Source of the DNA: Alcanivoracaceae bacterium
Lineage (GTDB): Bacteria > Pseudomonadota > Gammaproteobacteria > Xanthomonadales > Marinicellaceae
Assembly (NCBI GenBank): GCA_016744455.1
Contig: JADGEI010000001.1
Location: forward strand, 552,971 to 616,970
DNA: 64,000 nucleotides
Direction: 5' to 3'
The position numbers were made by a program, and so were the translations under genes. The notes beneath the pieces were generated by a model that worked only from the letters and a program-made list of their open reading frames with translations, ran no database searches and was not told where the DNA came from. Below are positions 37,815 to 47,237 of this stretch, piece by piece; position 1 is the stretch's first letter, and every line of letters begins with the position of its first letter.

Positions 37815-39284
37815 CTATTTCTTATATTTTAATGTTTTGTTTCTTTTGTGCCTAACAATTTTCAGTATGATCTTTTCTTGCTCTTCAGATTTTAATAATT
37901 GCTTGATAACATCTTTGGGAGAATTAACTGCGTTTCCATCTATGCTTTTGATTACATCACCATCTTCAAGTGCAAAAACATTTTCTTCATCAACATGTAA
38001 AACTAATACTCCTTCTTTAGTTCCGAAATAACTACCAAGATCCTTACTTAACGAACTCATTTCATGATTTTTACCTAATAGTTTCGAAGTGCTGTTACCA
38101 TCGGTAATGAATAAGTTCATATTACCTAACTCGTCTGGTAAATTTATATCAAATTTATCAAAGTTTATTGAATCACCAACAGCCTTGCCGTCCATAACAA
38201 TGACTTTAATGTTTTTACTTCCTTCTATTATTTCATCGACATCTATATCTATGTCTTTTAATTTTTCAGTCCAAGAAAAATCATTGGAATCCATGTCAAT
38301 ATCCATAACCATATCGAAAGAATTGTTATTACGAGCCTCAACCGTCATAGTCATTGCTTTTTTGTCTCTTAATACTTGTAACTTAACTTTGTCACCCTTT
38401 TTGTGTTTTATCATATCAATAGTCATGTTTTTATTAGTATCTTCTTGGGCCATATTTTTGTCTGCCATAACTTTGATAATATCGCCTGCTTTTAAGCCTG
38501 CTTCTTCCGCACCACTGCCTTCAATAACAGAAATTACATGCCAGCCATCTTTTTTAATATTGGTCATAAAACCTAATGTTGCATGATCCTTATCTGTATG
38601 TATTACTTTTGAATGGAGTTTAAACTCATGGTGTTCATTTAAGCCATCTTCACCTTCTGAATCAAAAAGCATCACTTTATGTATGGATTTATTATCAGAT
38701 GCATCTAGGTGTATTGTTTTTAATTTCCCACTCTTTTCTAATTTTTTAATTTCTTCTTTTGACAGCTCTTTCCCATTCATGGAAATTTTCTTTATAACTT
38801 CACCATTAATTACATCTACATCAATTTCAATGCTTTCATGATCAACATCGTCAGATGTAACAATCATCATTTTCTTTTTTTTCTTCTTTCCATGCCATTT
38901 TTTTGACTTATCTAAGTGGATTGTTTTTAGCTTGCCATCAGCTTCAAGTTGTTCTATCTCCTTCTCAGATAATTCTTTGCCATTCATGATTACTTTTTTT
39001 ATAACCTTACCATCTATAACGTCAACATCTACATCAATATCCATGTCATTATGATTCTTTATTTTACTTATATGTTTTTTATGGGGTGATTTTAATTCGC
39101 CAGATGATTCCATTGCTGCAATTTCATCTTCATTAAGCTCTTTACCATTTACGGTAACCGTTTTGGTGACAATACCGTTAACATCTTTCACCATCACTTT
39201 GATTTTTTTTTCTTCTTTTGCATAACTTACTGTCATAAAGCCAACAAGGACTAATGCAAGTATCTTAATGTTTAAGTTTTTCAT
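37815..39284 (-). CDS. Exported double-PDZ protein with three internal repeats
   Basis: 489 residues with a signal peptide. Residues 28-194 hold three copies of a roughly 40-residue unit built around NGKEL (positions 46, 101, 170). Each unit has the pattern D-V-x-x-G-x-V-x-K-x-x-x-x-NGKEL-x-x-x-E-I-x-x-x-E-x-x-G-x-L. A PDZ domain follows at about 240-320 (LGFMTNIKKDGWHVISVIEGSGAEEAGLKAGDII). A second PDZ-like domain ends the protein (VDEENVFALEDGDVIKSIDGNAV). No protease domain is present. PDZ domains bind exposed C-termini of other proteins. The gene follows an ECF sigma and a membrane anti-sigma-like gene, so it may feed an envelope signal back to them. Confidence 0.8.
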   Translation of the reverse strand: MKNLNIKILALVLVGFMTVSYAKEEKKIKVMVKDVNGIVTKTVTVNGKELNEDEIAAMESSGELKSPHKKHISKIKNHNDMDIDVDVDVIDGKVIKKVIMNGKELSEKEIEQLEADGKLKTIHLDKSKKWHGKKKKKKMMIVTSDDVDHESIEIDVDVINGEVIKKISMNGKELSKEEIKKLEKSGKLKTIHLDASDNKSIHKVMLFDSEGEDGLNEHHEFKLHSKVIHTDKDHATLGFMTNIKKDGWHVISVIEGSGAEEAGLKAGDIIKVMADKNMAQEDTNKNMTIDMIKHKKGDKVKLQVLRDKKAMTMTVEARNNNSFDMVMDIDMDSNDFSWTEKLKDIDIDVDEIIEGSKNIKVIVMDGKAVGDSINFDKFDINLPDELGNMNLFITDGNSTSKLLGKNHEMSSLSKDLGSYFGTKEGVLVLHVDEENVFALEDGDVIKSIDGNAVNSPKDVIKQLLKSEEQEKIILKIVRHKRNKTLKYKK

Positions 39285-39305
39285 AATTTTACCTTTTCTA
39301 ATTTG

Positions 39306-39785
39306 TTAAATAACGTAGGGTTTAATTTTTTGGAAATCAGGTTTTTGGTTTATTTTCCGTTGCAACATAACCAAATTACCTAAAATGTCGAGTTTAACTG
39401 CCATTAATTCTGACAGTTTGCGTTTATCTTTTGTTTGTTTTATGTCTTGATCCAATTTAGTTAACCACGTTTCCATGTTAACTATTCTTTCAGTAATTTG
39501 TGAACCTGGTATATTTCTAGTTGGTGTTTCTACCAAGACGAGTTGTTCTAACTGCATGGTACGTTTTACTAACTCATTAATTAAAACGTCTTTTTCGTCG
39601 ATGCTTTGTTGTTGGTTCAAAAATAAGACTGTTAACAGAGCAAGAGCAGCAATTGATGCCATGTTTATAAATTTATGTTTATTCACATAGCTTCGTTTAT
39701 CGAGCCCTGATTGAATGTCAGTAAAGATATCTCTAGGAATATCTATTTGAGGCATTTGCTTAAGCTGTTGTGCCAAGTTGTTCAT
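39306..39785 (-). CDS. Single-pass membrane protein, probable anti-sigma factor
   Basis: 159 residues: a cytoplasmic N-terminal 40 residues, one membrane helix (INMASIAALALLTVLFLNQQ, about 41-60) and a coiled-coil-like periplasmic part rich in charged heptads (EKDVLINELVKRTMQLEQLVL, KLDQDIKQTKDKRKLSELMAV). No clear zinc-binding anti-sigma motif is seen. The assignment rests on topology and on its place 13 nt after an ECF sigma gene and before an exported PDZ protein gene, an order like rpoE-rseA-type loci. Confidence 0.65.
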   Translation of the reverse strand: MNNLAQQLKQMPQIDIPRDIFTDIQSGLDKRSYVNKHKFINMASIAALALLTVLFLNQQQSIDEKDVLINELVKRTMQLEQLVLVETPTRNIPGSQITERIVNMETWLTKLDQDIKQTKDKRKLSELMAVKLDILGNLVMLQRKINQKPDFQKIKPYVI

Positions 39786-39798
39786 AATTATATCCAGT

Positions 39799-40347
39799 TT
39801 AATTTATGGCTGTGTACCCGCCATTTTTACTTGTTAATAGTGATTGAGCTAAATTTTTTGCTCGAGACAAATGCGTTTTTGAAAAACTAATAGATTTGTT
39901 AAATACACTGGCAATGTCTTGGTGACTCAAACCTTCAACTTCATATAACCAAAGTACCGTTCTAGAAGTATTAGGTAATTGTTTTAATGCAAAATCTAAG
40001 CTCGATAATGTTTCAGTTATATTTCCATCAATGGTTTTCTCTTTAAAATTGATGTTAGTTACAAGCCTTGCATTCTTCTTTACAAATGTAATGGCGGTAT
40101 TTATCGCAATTTTTCTTATCCAAAAGCCTAATAATTTTGGAGATTTACTTTGATTTAATTTAGTCAATACTTTAATAAACACCTCTTGTGAGATGTCTAA
40201 AGCATCAGCTTGATTGCCAGTAATTCGATACACAAGCGTATAAACAGAAGATGAAAACATTTCATATATTCGTTTTTGTGCTGCTGTTTTATTTTTACAG
40301 GCTGCTTTAAAAGTTACTTCATCAATTGTTAGATCAAAATGGCTCAC
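39799..40347 (-). CDS. ECF-type RNA polymerase sigma factor
   Basis: 182 residues. Region 2 is QKRIYEMFSSSVYTLVYRITGNQADALDISQEVFIKVLTKL, with the core-binding and -10 recognition parts in KLLGFWIRKIAINTAITFVKK. Region 4 (DFALKQLPNTSRTVLWLYEVEGLSHQDIASVFNKSISFSKTHLSRAK) is a helix-turn-helix that reads the -35 element. It is the first gene of a three-gene operon with an anti-sigma-like membrane protein and an exported PDZ protein, and is expected to drive its own operon in response to an envelope signal. Confidence 0.93.
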   Translation of the reverse strand: MSHFDLTIDEVTFKAACKNKTAAQKRIYEMFSSSVYTLVYRITGNQADALDISQEVFIKVLTKLNQSKSPKLLGFWIRKIAINTAITFVKKNARLVTNINFKEKTIDGNITETLSSLDFALKQLPNTSRTVLWLYEVEGLSHQDIASVFNKSISFSKTHLSRAKNLAQSLLTSKNGGYTAIN

Positions 40348-40685
40348 TTACTGTACTTATCTCTGTGTCTATACCCCTTAAGACTATTCTAATTGAAAAA
40401 GGTCACAATTTATTTAAAATATTAAAAGAAACCTTTGCTCAACCTAGGAAACGTGTGAAAAAAAGGTATATTGAAACGATTGATTTAGATTAATAGGTTG
40501 TACAAATCTTTCTTAATACATTATACTTGCCGACAATTATCCTTTACATGGCTTTGTTTCAGTGGATGATTTTCCCACACACACATAATTATTCAATGGA
40601 ACATTGAGTAAGGTTAGGTGAAAATTAACCTAACCTTACTTTATAGACACTCTGAATATCTAAAGGGTTTTTCAATATAATTCAT
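40348..40685. other. Divergent intergenic region
   Basis: Lies between the ECF sigma gene (minus) and a CPBP protease gene (plus). It must hold the sigma operon promoter. The only structure I see is the long inverted repeat at 40607-40640. Confidence 0.5.
40607..40640. repeat. 13-bp-arm inverted repeat upstream of CPBP gene
   Basis: AGTAAGGTTAGGT and ACCTAACCTTACT are perfect arms with an 8-nt loop, 46 nt before the CPBP start. It could be an operator or the terminator of an unannotated short transcript. The following sequence TTATAG has only a weak T-tract. Confidence 0.55.
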
Positions 40686-41342
40686 ATGCAAACAAAATAT
40701 ACACTAAGCCACTTATATATTTTGCTCCTATTACTGCTTACAGGTGGTTATTATTTGTTGTGGTTGTTTTATTACAAGGTATTGATAGCCTATCCAAGCG
40801 AAGAATTTATACTTCTGTTATTTATTTATTTAATAATGGTCATTGTAACTGCATTTGTTTATTCAACAACAAACCTATTTATAATTCATCAAAAAATAGG
40901 TATAAGAGTTTTCAAACTCAGGCTTATTGCCTTACCTGTTTTAATTGCTATTGGTTTATGGGTCATCAACTATTTGTTCCAATCTTACCTGTTATCAATT
41001 GACTTTAACGACCTAGCTTACCAATGGTATAAAGATAAAGACTTATTCATAACATTAATCAGCATGGTTATTCTTGCACCACTTATTGAAGAAATGTTAT
41101 TTCGAGGGGTAATGTTACAAACACTAAATAAACATTTAAATCAATTTTGGTCTATATTTATAGTTTCAGCCTTATTTACATGGATTCATGCATCACTTAT
41201 TGATGCACCTATTTTATTTATTGCGTCCCTGTTTTATGCCTGGTTAACTTTTAAATATAAGAGTATAATTCCTTCAATTATTGCCCATATAGTTAATAAT
41301 TTAATCACATTTATTTTTTATTTACGGCTAATTAGTATATAA
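40686..41342 (+). CDS. CPBP-family intramembrane metalloprotease
   Basis: 218 residues with about six to seven membrane helices. The three family motifs are present: APLIEEMLFRGVMLQTL (EExxxR), FTWIHASLID (membrane-embedded His) and IPSIIAHIVNNLI (HxxxN). CPBP/Abi proteins cut within the membrane or protect against peptides such as bacteriocins. It is monocistronic. The substrate is unknown. Confidence 0.88.
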   Translation: MQTKYTLSHLYILLLLLLTGGYYLLWLFYYKVLIAYPSEEFILLLFIYLIMVIVTAFVYSTTNLFIIHQKIGIRVFKLRLIALPVLIAIGLWVINYLFQSYLLSIDFNDLAYQWYKDKDLFITLISMVILAPLIEEMLFRGVMLQTLNKHLNQFWSIFIVSALFTWIHASLIDAPILFIASLFYAWLTFKYKSIIPSIIAHIVNNLITFIFYLRLISI

Positions 41343-41449
41343 TTTTCTAAGAGATAATTGCATAACTCTAAAATAGTGGAAATAAGAATGAGAAACCCAC
41401 TAAACAGTGCAAAAGACATCTGTATAATTATTTTATTAGGGAATCAACG

Positions 41450-42775
41450 ATGAAAACAAAACTCGCTTTACTTTTACTCTTATCAATTAATACCTCATAT
41501 AGTCAACACAGTGGGAATATTCCAACTCAACAGGAGTATGCGCAAGCATTAATCTCTGCTTTAGGAAGTTCGGGCCCTCGTTTAACACAGATGATAGGCG
41601 CCTTATCAGCTTATTGTGGAACAGAAGAAAATTTCTCATCAGGAATGGGTGGTAATTGTGATCGATTATTCTTTGAAGCTTTAGAAGGCAATGGTAACGT
41701 TGTTAAGCGTGTATTAAGAAACTTACGCCCTCGTGAAGTCATTCAATCAGCCAGAACGTCGGTTGCAATAGTAGCAAATCAACAAGCAAATTTAGCTAGT
41801 CGATTGGCACAAATTCGTTCAGGATTAAACAACCACGCAATTACGCTTAATAACAACGAGTTACCTCTTTCTGCATTGGGTTATTTGGCTGATAACTCTT
41901 CTAATTCCAATGACTTTGTATCTCCTTGGGGATTTTTTATAAATGGAAAATATTCTGCCGGTGATTACACTTATGCTGACGGAAGTGAAGAAGGGTTTGA
42001 TTTTGATACAAATGGCATCACAGCAGGAATAGATTACCGTTTAAATAACAAAGCTATAATAGGTTTAGCATTTGGCTATTCAAGCTTTGATTCTATTGTT
42101 GATACGAGTTCCACTATGCAATCATCGGCAACAACCTATTCTGTCTATGGCTCATATAACTTCACTGATAATTTTTATCTTGATGCTAGATTAAGCCACA
42201 GTAACCCTGATTTTGAGCAGCAACGATTCATTGATTTTAGTATGGGTGGTAGCGTTACTGATTTAACAGCTAATGGTGAAACCGATGGTTATCAAGATTC
42301 ATATATTTTATCAGCGGGCTACCAATTTAATAGCAATAATGGATGGATGTTCACTCCTTCAATTAGTACTGAATACAGCAAAACGGCTATAGATGCCTTT
42401 GTAGAGACTGGTGCAAATGCATTTAACGTTGGTTTTAGTGAACAAAATTTTAAAACAAAACGCTATACTCTTGCCCTACAGACGAGTAAAAGTATCAGTC
42501 TTAGTCATGGTGTAATTATTCCTTCATTGAATTATGTTTTTATTAATGAAGATCAAAATACAGATGCAATTCTAATGCGTATTTCTGGTATGCCATCTGG
42601 CGAATTTTTCGAACATGGTGTCAATTTTAATGATGATAATTATAGTACTGCTCAGTTAGGCCTAACTTATGTCGCATCCAATGGTAAACAAGCCTATATA
42701 CAATATTCAAAAGCTTTTGGTTGGCAAGGATTTGATCGTTACAGTATCAATCTTGGTTTAAGGTTTGAGTTTTAA
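41450..42775 (+). CDS. Autotransporter-type outer membrane beta-barrel protein
   Basis: 441 residues. The signal peptide is MKTKLALLLLLSINTSYSQ. A short helical passenger-like part (about 20-140, including RPREVIQSARTSVAIVANQQANLASRLAQI) precedes a C-terminal barrel of about 280 residues with alternating strands (GLAFGYSSFDSIVDTS, FYLDARLSHSNPDF, AYIQYSKAFGWQGF). It ends with the aromatic outer-membrane signal LGLRFEF. The small passenger makes it an unusual autotransporter, possibly a plain barrel with a helical plug. The 3' end overlaps the convergent aroE gene by 18 nt. Confidence 0.82.
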   Translation: MKTKLALLLLLSINTSYSQHSGNIPTQQEYAQALISALGSSGPRLTQMIGALSAYCGTEENFSSGMGGNCDRLFFEALEGNGNVVKRVLRNLRPREVIQSARTSVAIVANQQANLASRLAQIRSGLNNHAITLNNNELPLSALGYLADNSSNSNDFVSPWGFFINGKYSAGDYTYADGSEEGFDFDTNGITAGIDYRLNNKAIIGLAFGYSSFDSIVDTSSTMQSSATTYSVYGSYNFTDNFYLDARLSHSNPDFEQQRFIDFSMGGSVTDLTANGETDGYQDSYILSAGYQFNSNNGWMFTPSISTEYSKTAIDAFVETGANAFNVGFSEQNFKTKRYTLALQTSKSISLSHGVIIPSLNYVFINEDQNTDAILMRISGMPSGEFFEHGVNFNDDNYSTAQLGLTYVASNGKQAYIQYSKAFGWQGFDRYSINLGLRFEF

Positions 42776-43588
42776 CCGTTTAATTATTCCAGCTGTGTTT
42801 GGTTTTTTATTAAACCACCTTTGAAATGACACAGCAGCTTGTTCAATTAGCATCCCTATTCCATCATAGTTGTGTTTAATCCCTAATGATCTTGCTAAAT
42901 GCAAAAAAGGTTGTGCTATTTGACCATAGCTTAGATCATAACAAATACTACTTGCATGTATTTGTTGTTTTCTAAATTTTAAACTCTCACCTTGATACCC
43001 CAATGAACTGGCATGAACAACTAAATCAAATTTAGTCTCTAGGTGTTCCAGCTCAATTAAAGTTAATGCTTGGGCGTTATTCCTTTGCGCGATGTTTTTT
43101 GCTTTTTCAATACTTCGATTAGCAATAATTAGCTCCTTTGGGTTTTGTAACATAATTTCAGGAACGATTCCTTTTGTTGCACCACCTGCCCCAAGAATCA
43201 ATATACGTCGATCTTTACAATCGAAATGACATCGATGGCTTAAATCATTAATAAAGCCGATTCCATCAGTATTGTCTCCAGAGATTTCATTTTTGCCAGT
43301 AAGGTAAAAAGTATTAATTGCTTGAGCTTTATTCGCTATATTACTGATGTTATTAGGAATAGTTAGAGCTTCTTCTTTAAGTGGTAGGGTGACATTTGCT
43401 CCAGTCCCAGAACTATTGAAAAAATCCATAACCGCACGAAGAAACTCTTCATTAGTTACTTTTATGAGTTGGTAGTTGATTTGTATATCAAACTGCTTAG
43501 CAAATAGTTGATGAATCTGTGGAGATAGGCTATGACTAACAGGGTTGCCAAATAAAGCCAATTGATACACTTTATTCTTCTTCGTCAT
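42758..43588 (-). CDS. aroE: Shikimate dehydrogenase
   Basis: 276 residues. The shikimate site is GNPVSHSLSPQIHQLF and GANVTLPLKEEAL (catalytic Lys), with Asp in SGDNTDGIGFINDL. The NADP motif is LILGAGGATKGIVPEI followed by NRSIEKA. It reduces 3-dehydroshikimate in aromatic amino acid synthesis. It starts 17 nt inside the end of hemB, so the two genes are coupled, and overlaps the autotransporter gene tail to tail. Confidence 0.94.
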   Translation of the reverse strand: MTKKNKVYQLALFGNPVSHSLSPQIHQLFAKQFDIQINYQLIKVTNEEFLRAVMDFFNSSGTGANVTLPLKEEALTIPNNISNIANKAQAINTFYLTGKNEISGDNTDGIGFINDLSHRCHFDCKDRRILILGAGGATKGIVPEIMLQNPKELIIANRSIEKAKNIAQRNNAQALTLIELEHLETKFDLVVHASSLGYQGESLKFRKQQIHASSICYDLSYGQIAQPFLHLARSLGIKHNYDGIGMLIEQAAVSFQRWFNKKPNTAGIIKRLKLKP

Positions 43589-44576
43589 TGGTATTTAAAT
43601 ATTCTAATACACGATCGGCATAATAGGTCAAGATAGCATCACACCCTGCTCTTTTAAAACAAAGCAAAGACTCCATAATGGCTTTTTTTTCTTCTAAATA
43701 GCCATTTTCAATTGCACTTTGTAACATAGCGTATTCGCCACTAACTTGATAGGCGAAAATTGGCGTATTAAATTGTTCTGAAGCTTTAGATATAATGTCC
43801 AAATATGGCATACCTGGTTTAACCATTACCATATCCGCTCCTTCGTCAATGTCCATGGCAATTTCATCCATTGCTTCTTTACCATTGGCTGGGTTCATTT
43901 GATAGGAGTCTTTTGTACTTTTACCAAGATTGCCTGATGAACCTACTGCATCACGAAATGGACCGTAAAAACAACTGGCATATTTCGCCGAGTAAGCCAG
44001 AATAGAGGTATGGGGATAATCATGTTCCTCTAATGCCATACGAATCTGGATAATTCGTCCATCCAGCATATCTGATGGTGCAACTATATCTACACCAGCT
44101 TGTGCATGAGAAATTGCTTGTTGCGTCAATACTGAAATGGTTTCATCATTGAGTACATAACCATCTTCATCGGTTAAGCCATCTTGACCAGATAAGGTAT
44201 AAGGGTCAAGTGCGACATCAGAAATCACCAACAATTCTGGCAAGACTAACTTAATAGTGCGAATAGTCCTTTGTACTAATCCATCATCATTATACGCTTC
44301 TTCTGCATATTCTGACTTATTCTCGGTAACAACAGGAAATAATGCCACGGCTTTTAAACCAAGTTCAAACAAGTGGTTCAATTTATCAAGCAATAAATCC
44401 TGTGACATACGATACACACCGGGCATTGATTTTATTTCTTCTGACTTGTTTTTACCTTCTAAAACAAAAACAGGCCAAATTAAATCACTGGCTGTAAGTT
44501 GGTTTTCAGAGACCAATGAACGAATCGAACTCGAATAACGTAAACGCCTTTTGCGTGTAAGAGGAAATTTTTGCAT
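43572..44576 (-). CDS. hemB: Delta-aminolevulinic acid dehydratase (porphobilinogen synthase)
   Basis: 334 residues. It joins two aminolevulinate molecules into porphobilinogen for haem synthesis. The Schiff-base Lys is in MVMVKPGMPYLDI, with the other conserved Lys region at AYSAKYASCFYGPFRDA. The metal segment reads DVALDPYTLSGQDGLTDEDG with no Cys triad, so it is the magnesium-type enzyme, as in Pseudomonas, not the zinc type. It is upstream of and coupled to aroE. Confidence 0.95.
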   Translation of the reverse strand: MQKFPLTRKRRLRYSSSIRSLVSENQLTASDLIWPVFVLEGKNKSEEIKSMPGVYRMSQDLLLDKLNHLFELGLKAVALFPVVTENKSEYAEEAYNDDGLVQRTIRTIKLVLPELLVISDVALDPYTLSGQDGLTDEDGYVLNDETISVLTQQAISHAQAGVDIVAPSDMLDGRIIQIRMALEEHDYPHTSILAYSAKYASCFYGPFRDAVGSSGNLGKSTKDSYQMNPANGKEAMDEIAMDIDEGADMVMVKPGMPYLDIISKASEQFNTPIFAYQVSGEYAMLQSAIENGYLEEKKAIMESLLCFKRAGCDAILTYYADRVLEYLNTNDEEE

Positions 44577-44656
44577 AACTAACTGAATAAAAGAAAACCC
44601 TATTGTAACTTACCTTTAAGATTTACTGAATATTTCTCCATGAAATCTTGCTTTAT

Positions 44657-46600
44657 TCACATTGCTCCACGTGCTTTAAGTATCCATTTTTCTCTATCTA
44701 ATGGGTTGACACCACGGTATGAAGTTGTTTGACCTTGCTGGTCAGTACAAGGTTGATAGGAATCTAAGTGTGAAGAGAATAATGCTCTCCCTCCGCTTTT
44801 TGAAGCTAATTCAATAGGGTATTTGAGAGAGGTAGCTGCTGGTATCACACCAGTTAAGCTAAAATTGTCATTGATGATAACTGGAGAATTTAATGTTCCA
44901 CGCATCTTTGTAATATCACTACTGATGGTTCCTAGTAGATCAATAGATGCATTGAGTTTAAATGACACAATTGGTTCAAGTAAAGTGGTTCCAGATTCAA
45001 CTAAGCCATTCAAAAGCGCCATTGGTGTGGCAATGAGGAAGTCTCCAGAACGTGAGTGAACATTATGGTCTTCGCCTTCCACTAGAGTAATCTTACAATC
45101 AGTCACTTGCCAACCTTTAATGCCTTGCTCCAAAGCTTCAGGAATCGCTCGTTGTATTTCTTGTTGGTATTTGGCTGATACATCATTTGTACTAACTGTC
45201 GAGGCATAACAAACACCAGAGCCTACAACCCCCGGTTCAATCTTGAATTTTAAAATGGCCCAACAAGGTTTTGGCATCCAATAACGTTCATATCCGTAAG
45301 CTATTTTACTTGGTGTTTCCTTATAAATAATGGATGGTTGTGAAAACTCTGTTACCAATCCGTAACGATTAGCAAGAATGGATTGCAATATTTCAACTTG
45401 TATCATTCCTGTGATTTTGACATGCAACTCACGTAATTCTCCTATCCACTTCATATCAAGTAGTGGGTCTTCATCGCATAACTGTTGCATGGCTTTTACC
45501 AAGTCCATAACCTTAGAATCATCTTTTGATACGGCCTGAACAGTTAATAAAGGTGTTGCCAAACTTATCATCTCTTTAATAAAACCTTGTTCACCATAAA
45601 CATCTCCCACCTTGGCTAAACTTAAACCACTGACAATGCCAATGTCGCCGTCATTTATACCATCTGCATCAAGGTATTTACCTTTGGCATTTGTCTTTAC
45701 CTGCCCTATTTTTTCTTCTTCATCTGTTTTTCGTGTTGCATTAACTACTCTATCTCGAGGTTTAATACTCCCTGAAAAAACACGTAAATAGGCCATTTTC
45801 CCTAAGTCTTTATCGTGTTCTACTTTGAAAACTACAGCAGAAAGTTTATTGTTTTCGCTGGATTGGGGTTGGGTAAATCTTTCTACAATTAAGTCTATCA
45901 ATGCTGATATCCCTAAACCCTTCTTAGCGGATCCAATTAAAACGGGATAGAGTTGACAGCTTGCAATACTTTGATTTAACGCCTCATCTAAACGGTTAAA
46001 ACTCAGTGAGTTCCCATCTAAATACATTTCTAACAAATCATCATGGTGCTCAATAACTTGTTCAATTATTGCATGGCTTTGAGTTTTAGAGTTCCAGATT
46101 GATTCGATTTTAGATTCTTTATGTAATTGCAATAAAATGGAGTGTGAAGATAAATTTGATTTAACATCAGCCATAACAGCATCAATATTAATACCAATTC
46201 TATCAATTTTGTTAATAAAAAATACAGATGGAATTTGCATTTTTTTAATCGCGTTAAAAAGAGAAACTGTATGACTTTGCACGCCATCTGCTGCGCTGAT
46301 AACCAAGACCACAGCATCCATTGCACGTAGTGAGTATTCGACTTCAGCACAAAAATCAACATGGCCAGGTGTGTCAATTATAGTGACCTTACAATCACTA
46401 TATTCAAAACTAGCAGTAGCCAATCGGATCGATATTCCACGATCACGTTCTATGGGCAGGTTGTCCGTTGCAGACGTACCATTATCGACGCTACCTATAT
46501 TTCTCAAGGCCCCAGCTTGAAACAACAAACGTTCTGTAATAGAGGTTTTGCCAGCATCAACATGAGCAAGAATTCCAATGTTCAATAGTTTTTTTGTCAT
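44657..46600 (-). CDS. TetM-like translational GTPase (ribosomal protection family)
   Basis: 647 residues. GTPase motifs are GILAHVDAGKTS (G1), DTPGHVDF (G3) and INKIDR (G4). The domain order and length match the TetM/TetO/OtrA branch of EF-G relatives rather than EF-G itself, which is longer and has a different C-terminus. These proteins bind the ribosome and can release tetracycline. The C-terminal tail (NPLDREKWILKARG) is not that of the classical clinical TetM. Resistance cannot be concluded, since many environmental members have no shown phenotype. It is a single gene. Confidence 0.88.
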   Translation of the reverse strand: MTKKLLNIGILAHVDAGKTSITERLLFQAGALRNIGSVDNGTSATDNLPIERDRGISIRLATASFEYSDCKVTIIDTPGHVDFCAEVEYSLRAMDAVVLVISAADGVQSHTVSLFNAIKKMQIPSVFFINKIDRIGINIDAVMADVKSNLSSHSILLQLHKESKIESIWNSKTQSHAIIEQVIEHHDDLLEMYLDGNSLSFNRLDEALNQSIASCQLYPVLIGSAKKGLGISALIDLIVERFTQPQSSENNKLSAVVFKVEHDKDLGKMAYLRVFSGSIKPRDRVVNATRKTDEEEKIGQVKTNAKGKYLDADGINDGDIGIVSGLSLAKVGDVYGEQGFIKEMISLATPLLTVQAVSKDDSKVMDLVKAMQQLCDEDPLLDMKWIGELRELHVKITGMIQVEILQSILANRYGLVTEFSQPSIIYKETPSKIAYGYERYWMPKPCWAILKFKIEPGVVGSGVCYASTVSTNDVSAKYQQEIQRAIPEALEQGIKGWQVTDCKITLVEGEDHNVHSRSGDFLIATPMALLNGLVESGTTLLEPIVSFKLNASIDLLGTISSDITKMRGTLNSPVIINDNFSLTGVIPAATSLKYPIELASKSGGRALFSSHLDSYQPCTDQQGQTTSYRGVNPLDREKWILKARGAM

Positions 46601-46883
46601 TTAGATCAACTTAATAAAAAAGGAATGGTTTTTTGCTGATAACTTAATTAAGGTGCCCATACAGATTGGCTATTATTAATGTGAAAATTTTACCTATATA
46701 GTTCCCTATAGTCAATCGAAAAAGCGCCTCATAAATTTAGCCGTAATAATCTAGCTGCTATTTATAAGTGTTATGAGCGTTACATCACTACCTTTAAAGT
46801 GTTTTATTAAACTATTTCGGAACCTTTTTTCGCCTGTGTGCATCTTGTATGTAATAATTTTTATTAACAAAAGGATAAATACT
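46601..46883. other. Divergent intergenic region
   Basis: No gene or strong repeat is seen. A longer in-frame reading of the next gene back to 46773 is possible but adds a poor N-terminus and is not adopted. Confidence 0.4.
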
Positions 46884-47234
46884 ATGTCATTACTAAATAT
46901 CGCCGTTATTATATTTGCCATCGCTGCTATTGGAGGTCTAATTTTAGCAAAAAGCCTATTTTTAGAGAAATTACCACCATGGACTCTCTCACTAACCCAT
47001 GCCGTTCTAGGCGCTACTGGTCTTGTGTTATTGATTGTTGCAGTTCTTCAAGGCAATTCAACCAGCCGAATAACAGCGTCTTTAGGTTTATTTCTGGTCG
47101 CAGCACTAGGAGGTTTCTTTTTAGCTTCATTTCATATGAGGAAGGTTATTGCTCCAAAAGCAATTATACTGATTCATGCCGGTGTTGCAGTAGTTGGTTT
47201 TTTAACATTGCTTAGTTTTGTATTTGGAATGTAA
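46884..47234 (+). CDS. Small four-helix membrane protein
   Basis: 116 residues from the ATG at 46884, preceded by AAGGATAA at good spacing. It has four hydrophobic helices with few charges (LNIAVIIFAIAAIGGLILA, LSLTHAVLGATGLVLLIVAVL and so on). There is no named family I can assign. His residues in helices 2-4 (LTHA, SFHMRK, LIHAG) could bind haem or metal, which is speculation. It lies 3 nt before the DUF2231 gene and is surely cotranscribed. Confidence 0.75.
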   Translation: MSLLNIAVIIFAIAAIGGLILAKSLFLEKLPPWTLSLTHAVLGATGLVLLIVAVLQGNSTSRITASLGLFLVAALGGFFLASFHMRKVIAPKAIILIHAGVAVVGFLTLLSFVFGM

Positions 47235-47237
47235 CTA

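Noticed and set aside
44657..46600. Call of a tetracycline resistance gene
   Set aside because: Family membership is clear, but the C-terminus differs from classical TetM and no phenotype can be inferred.
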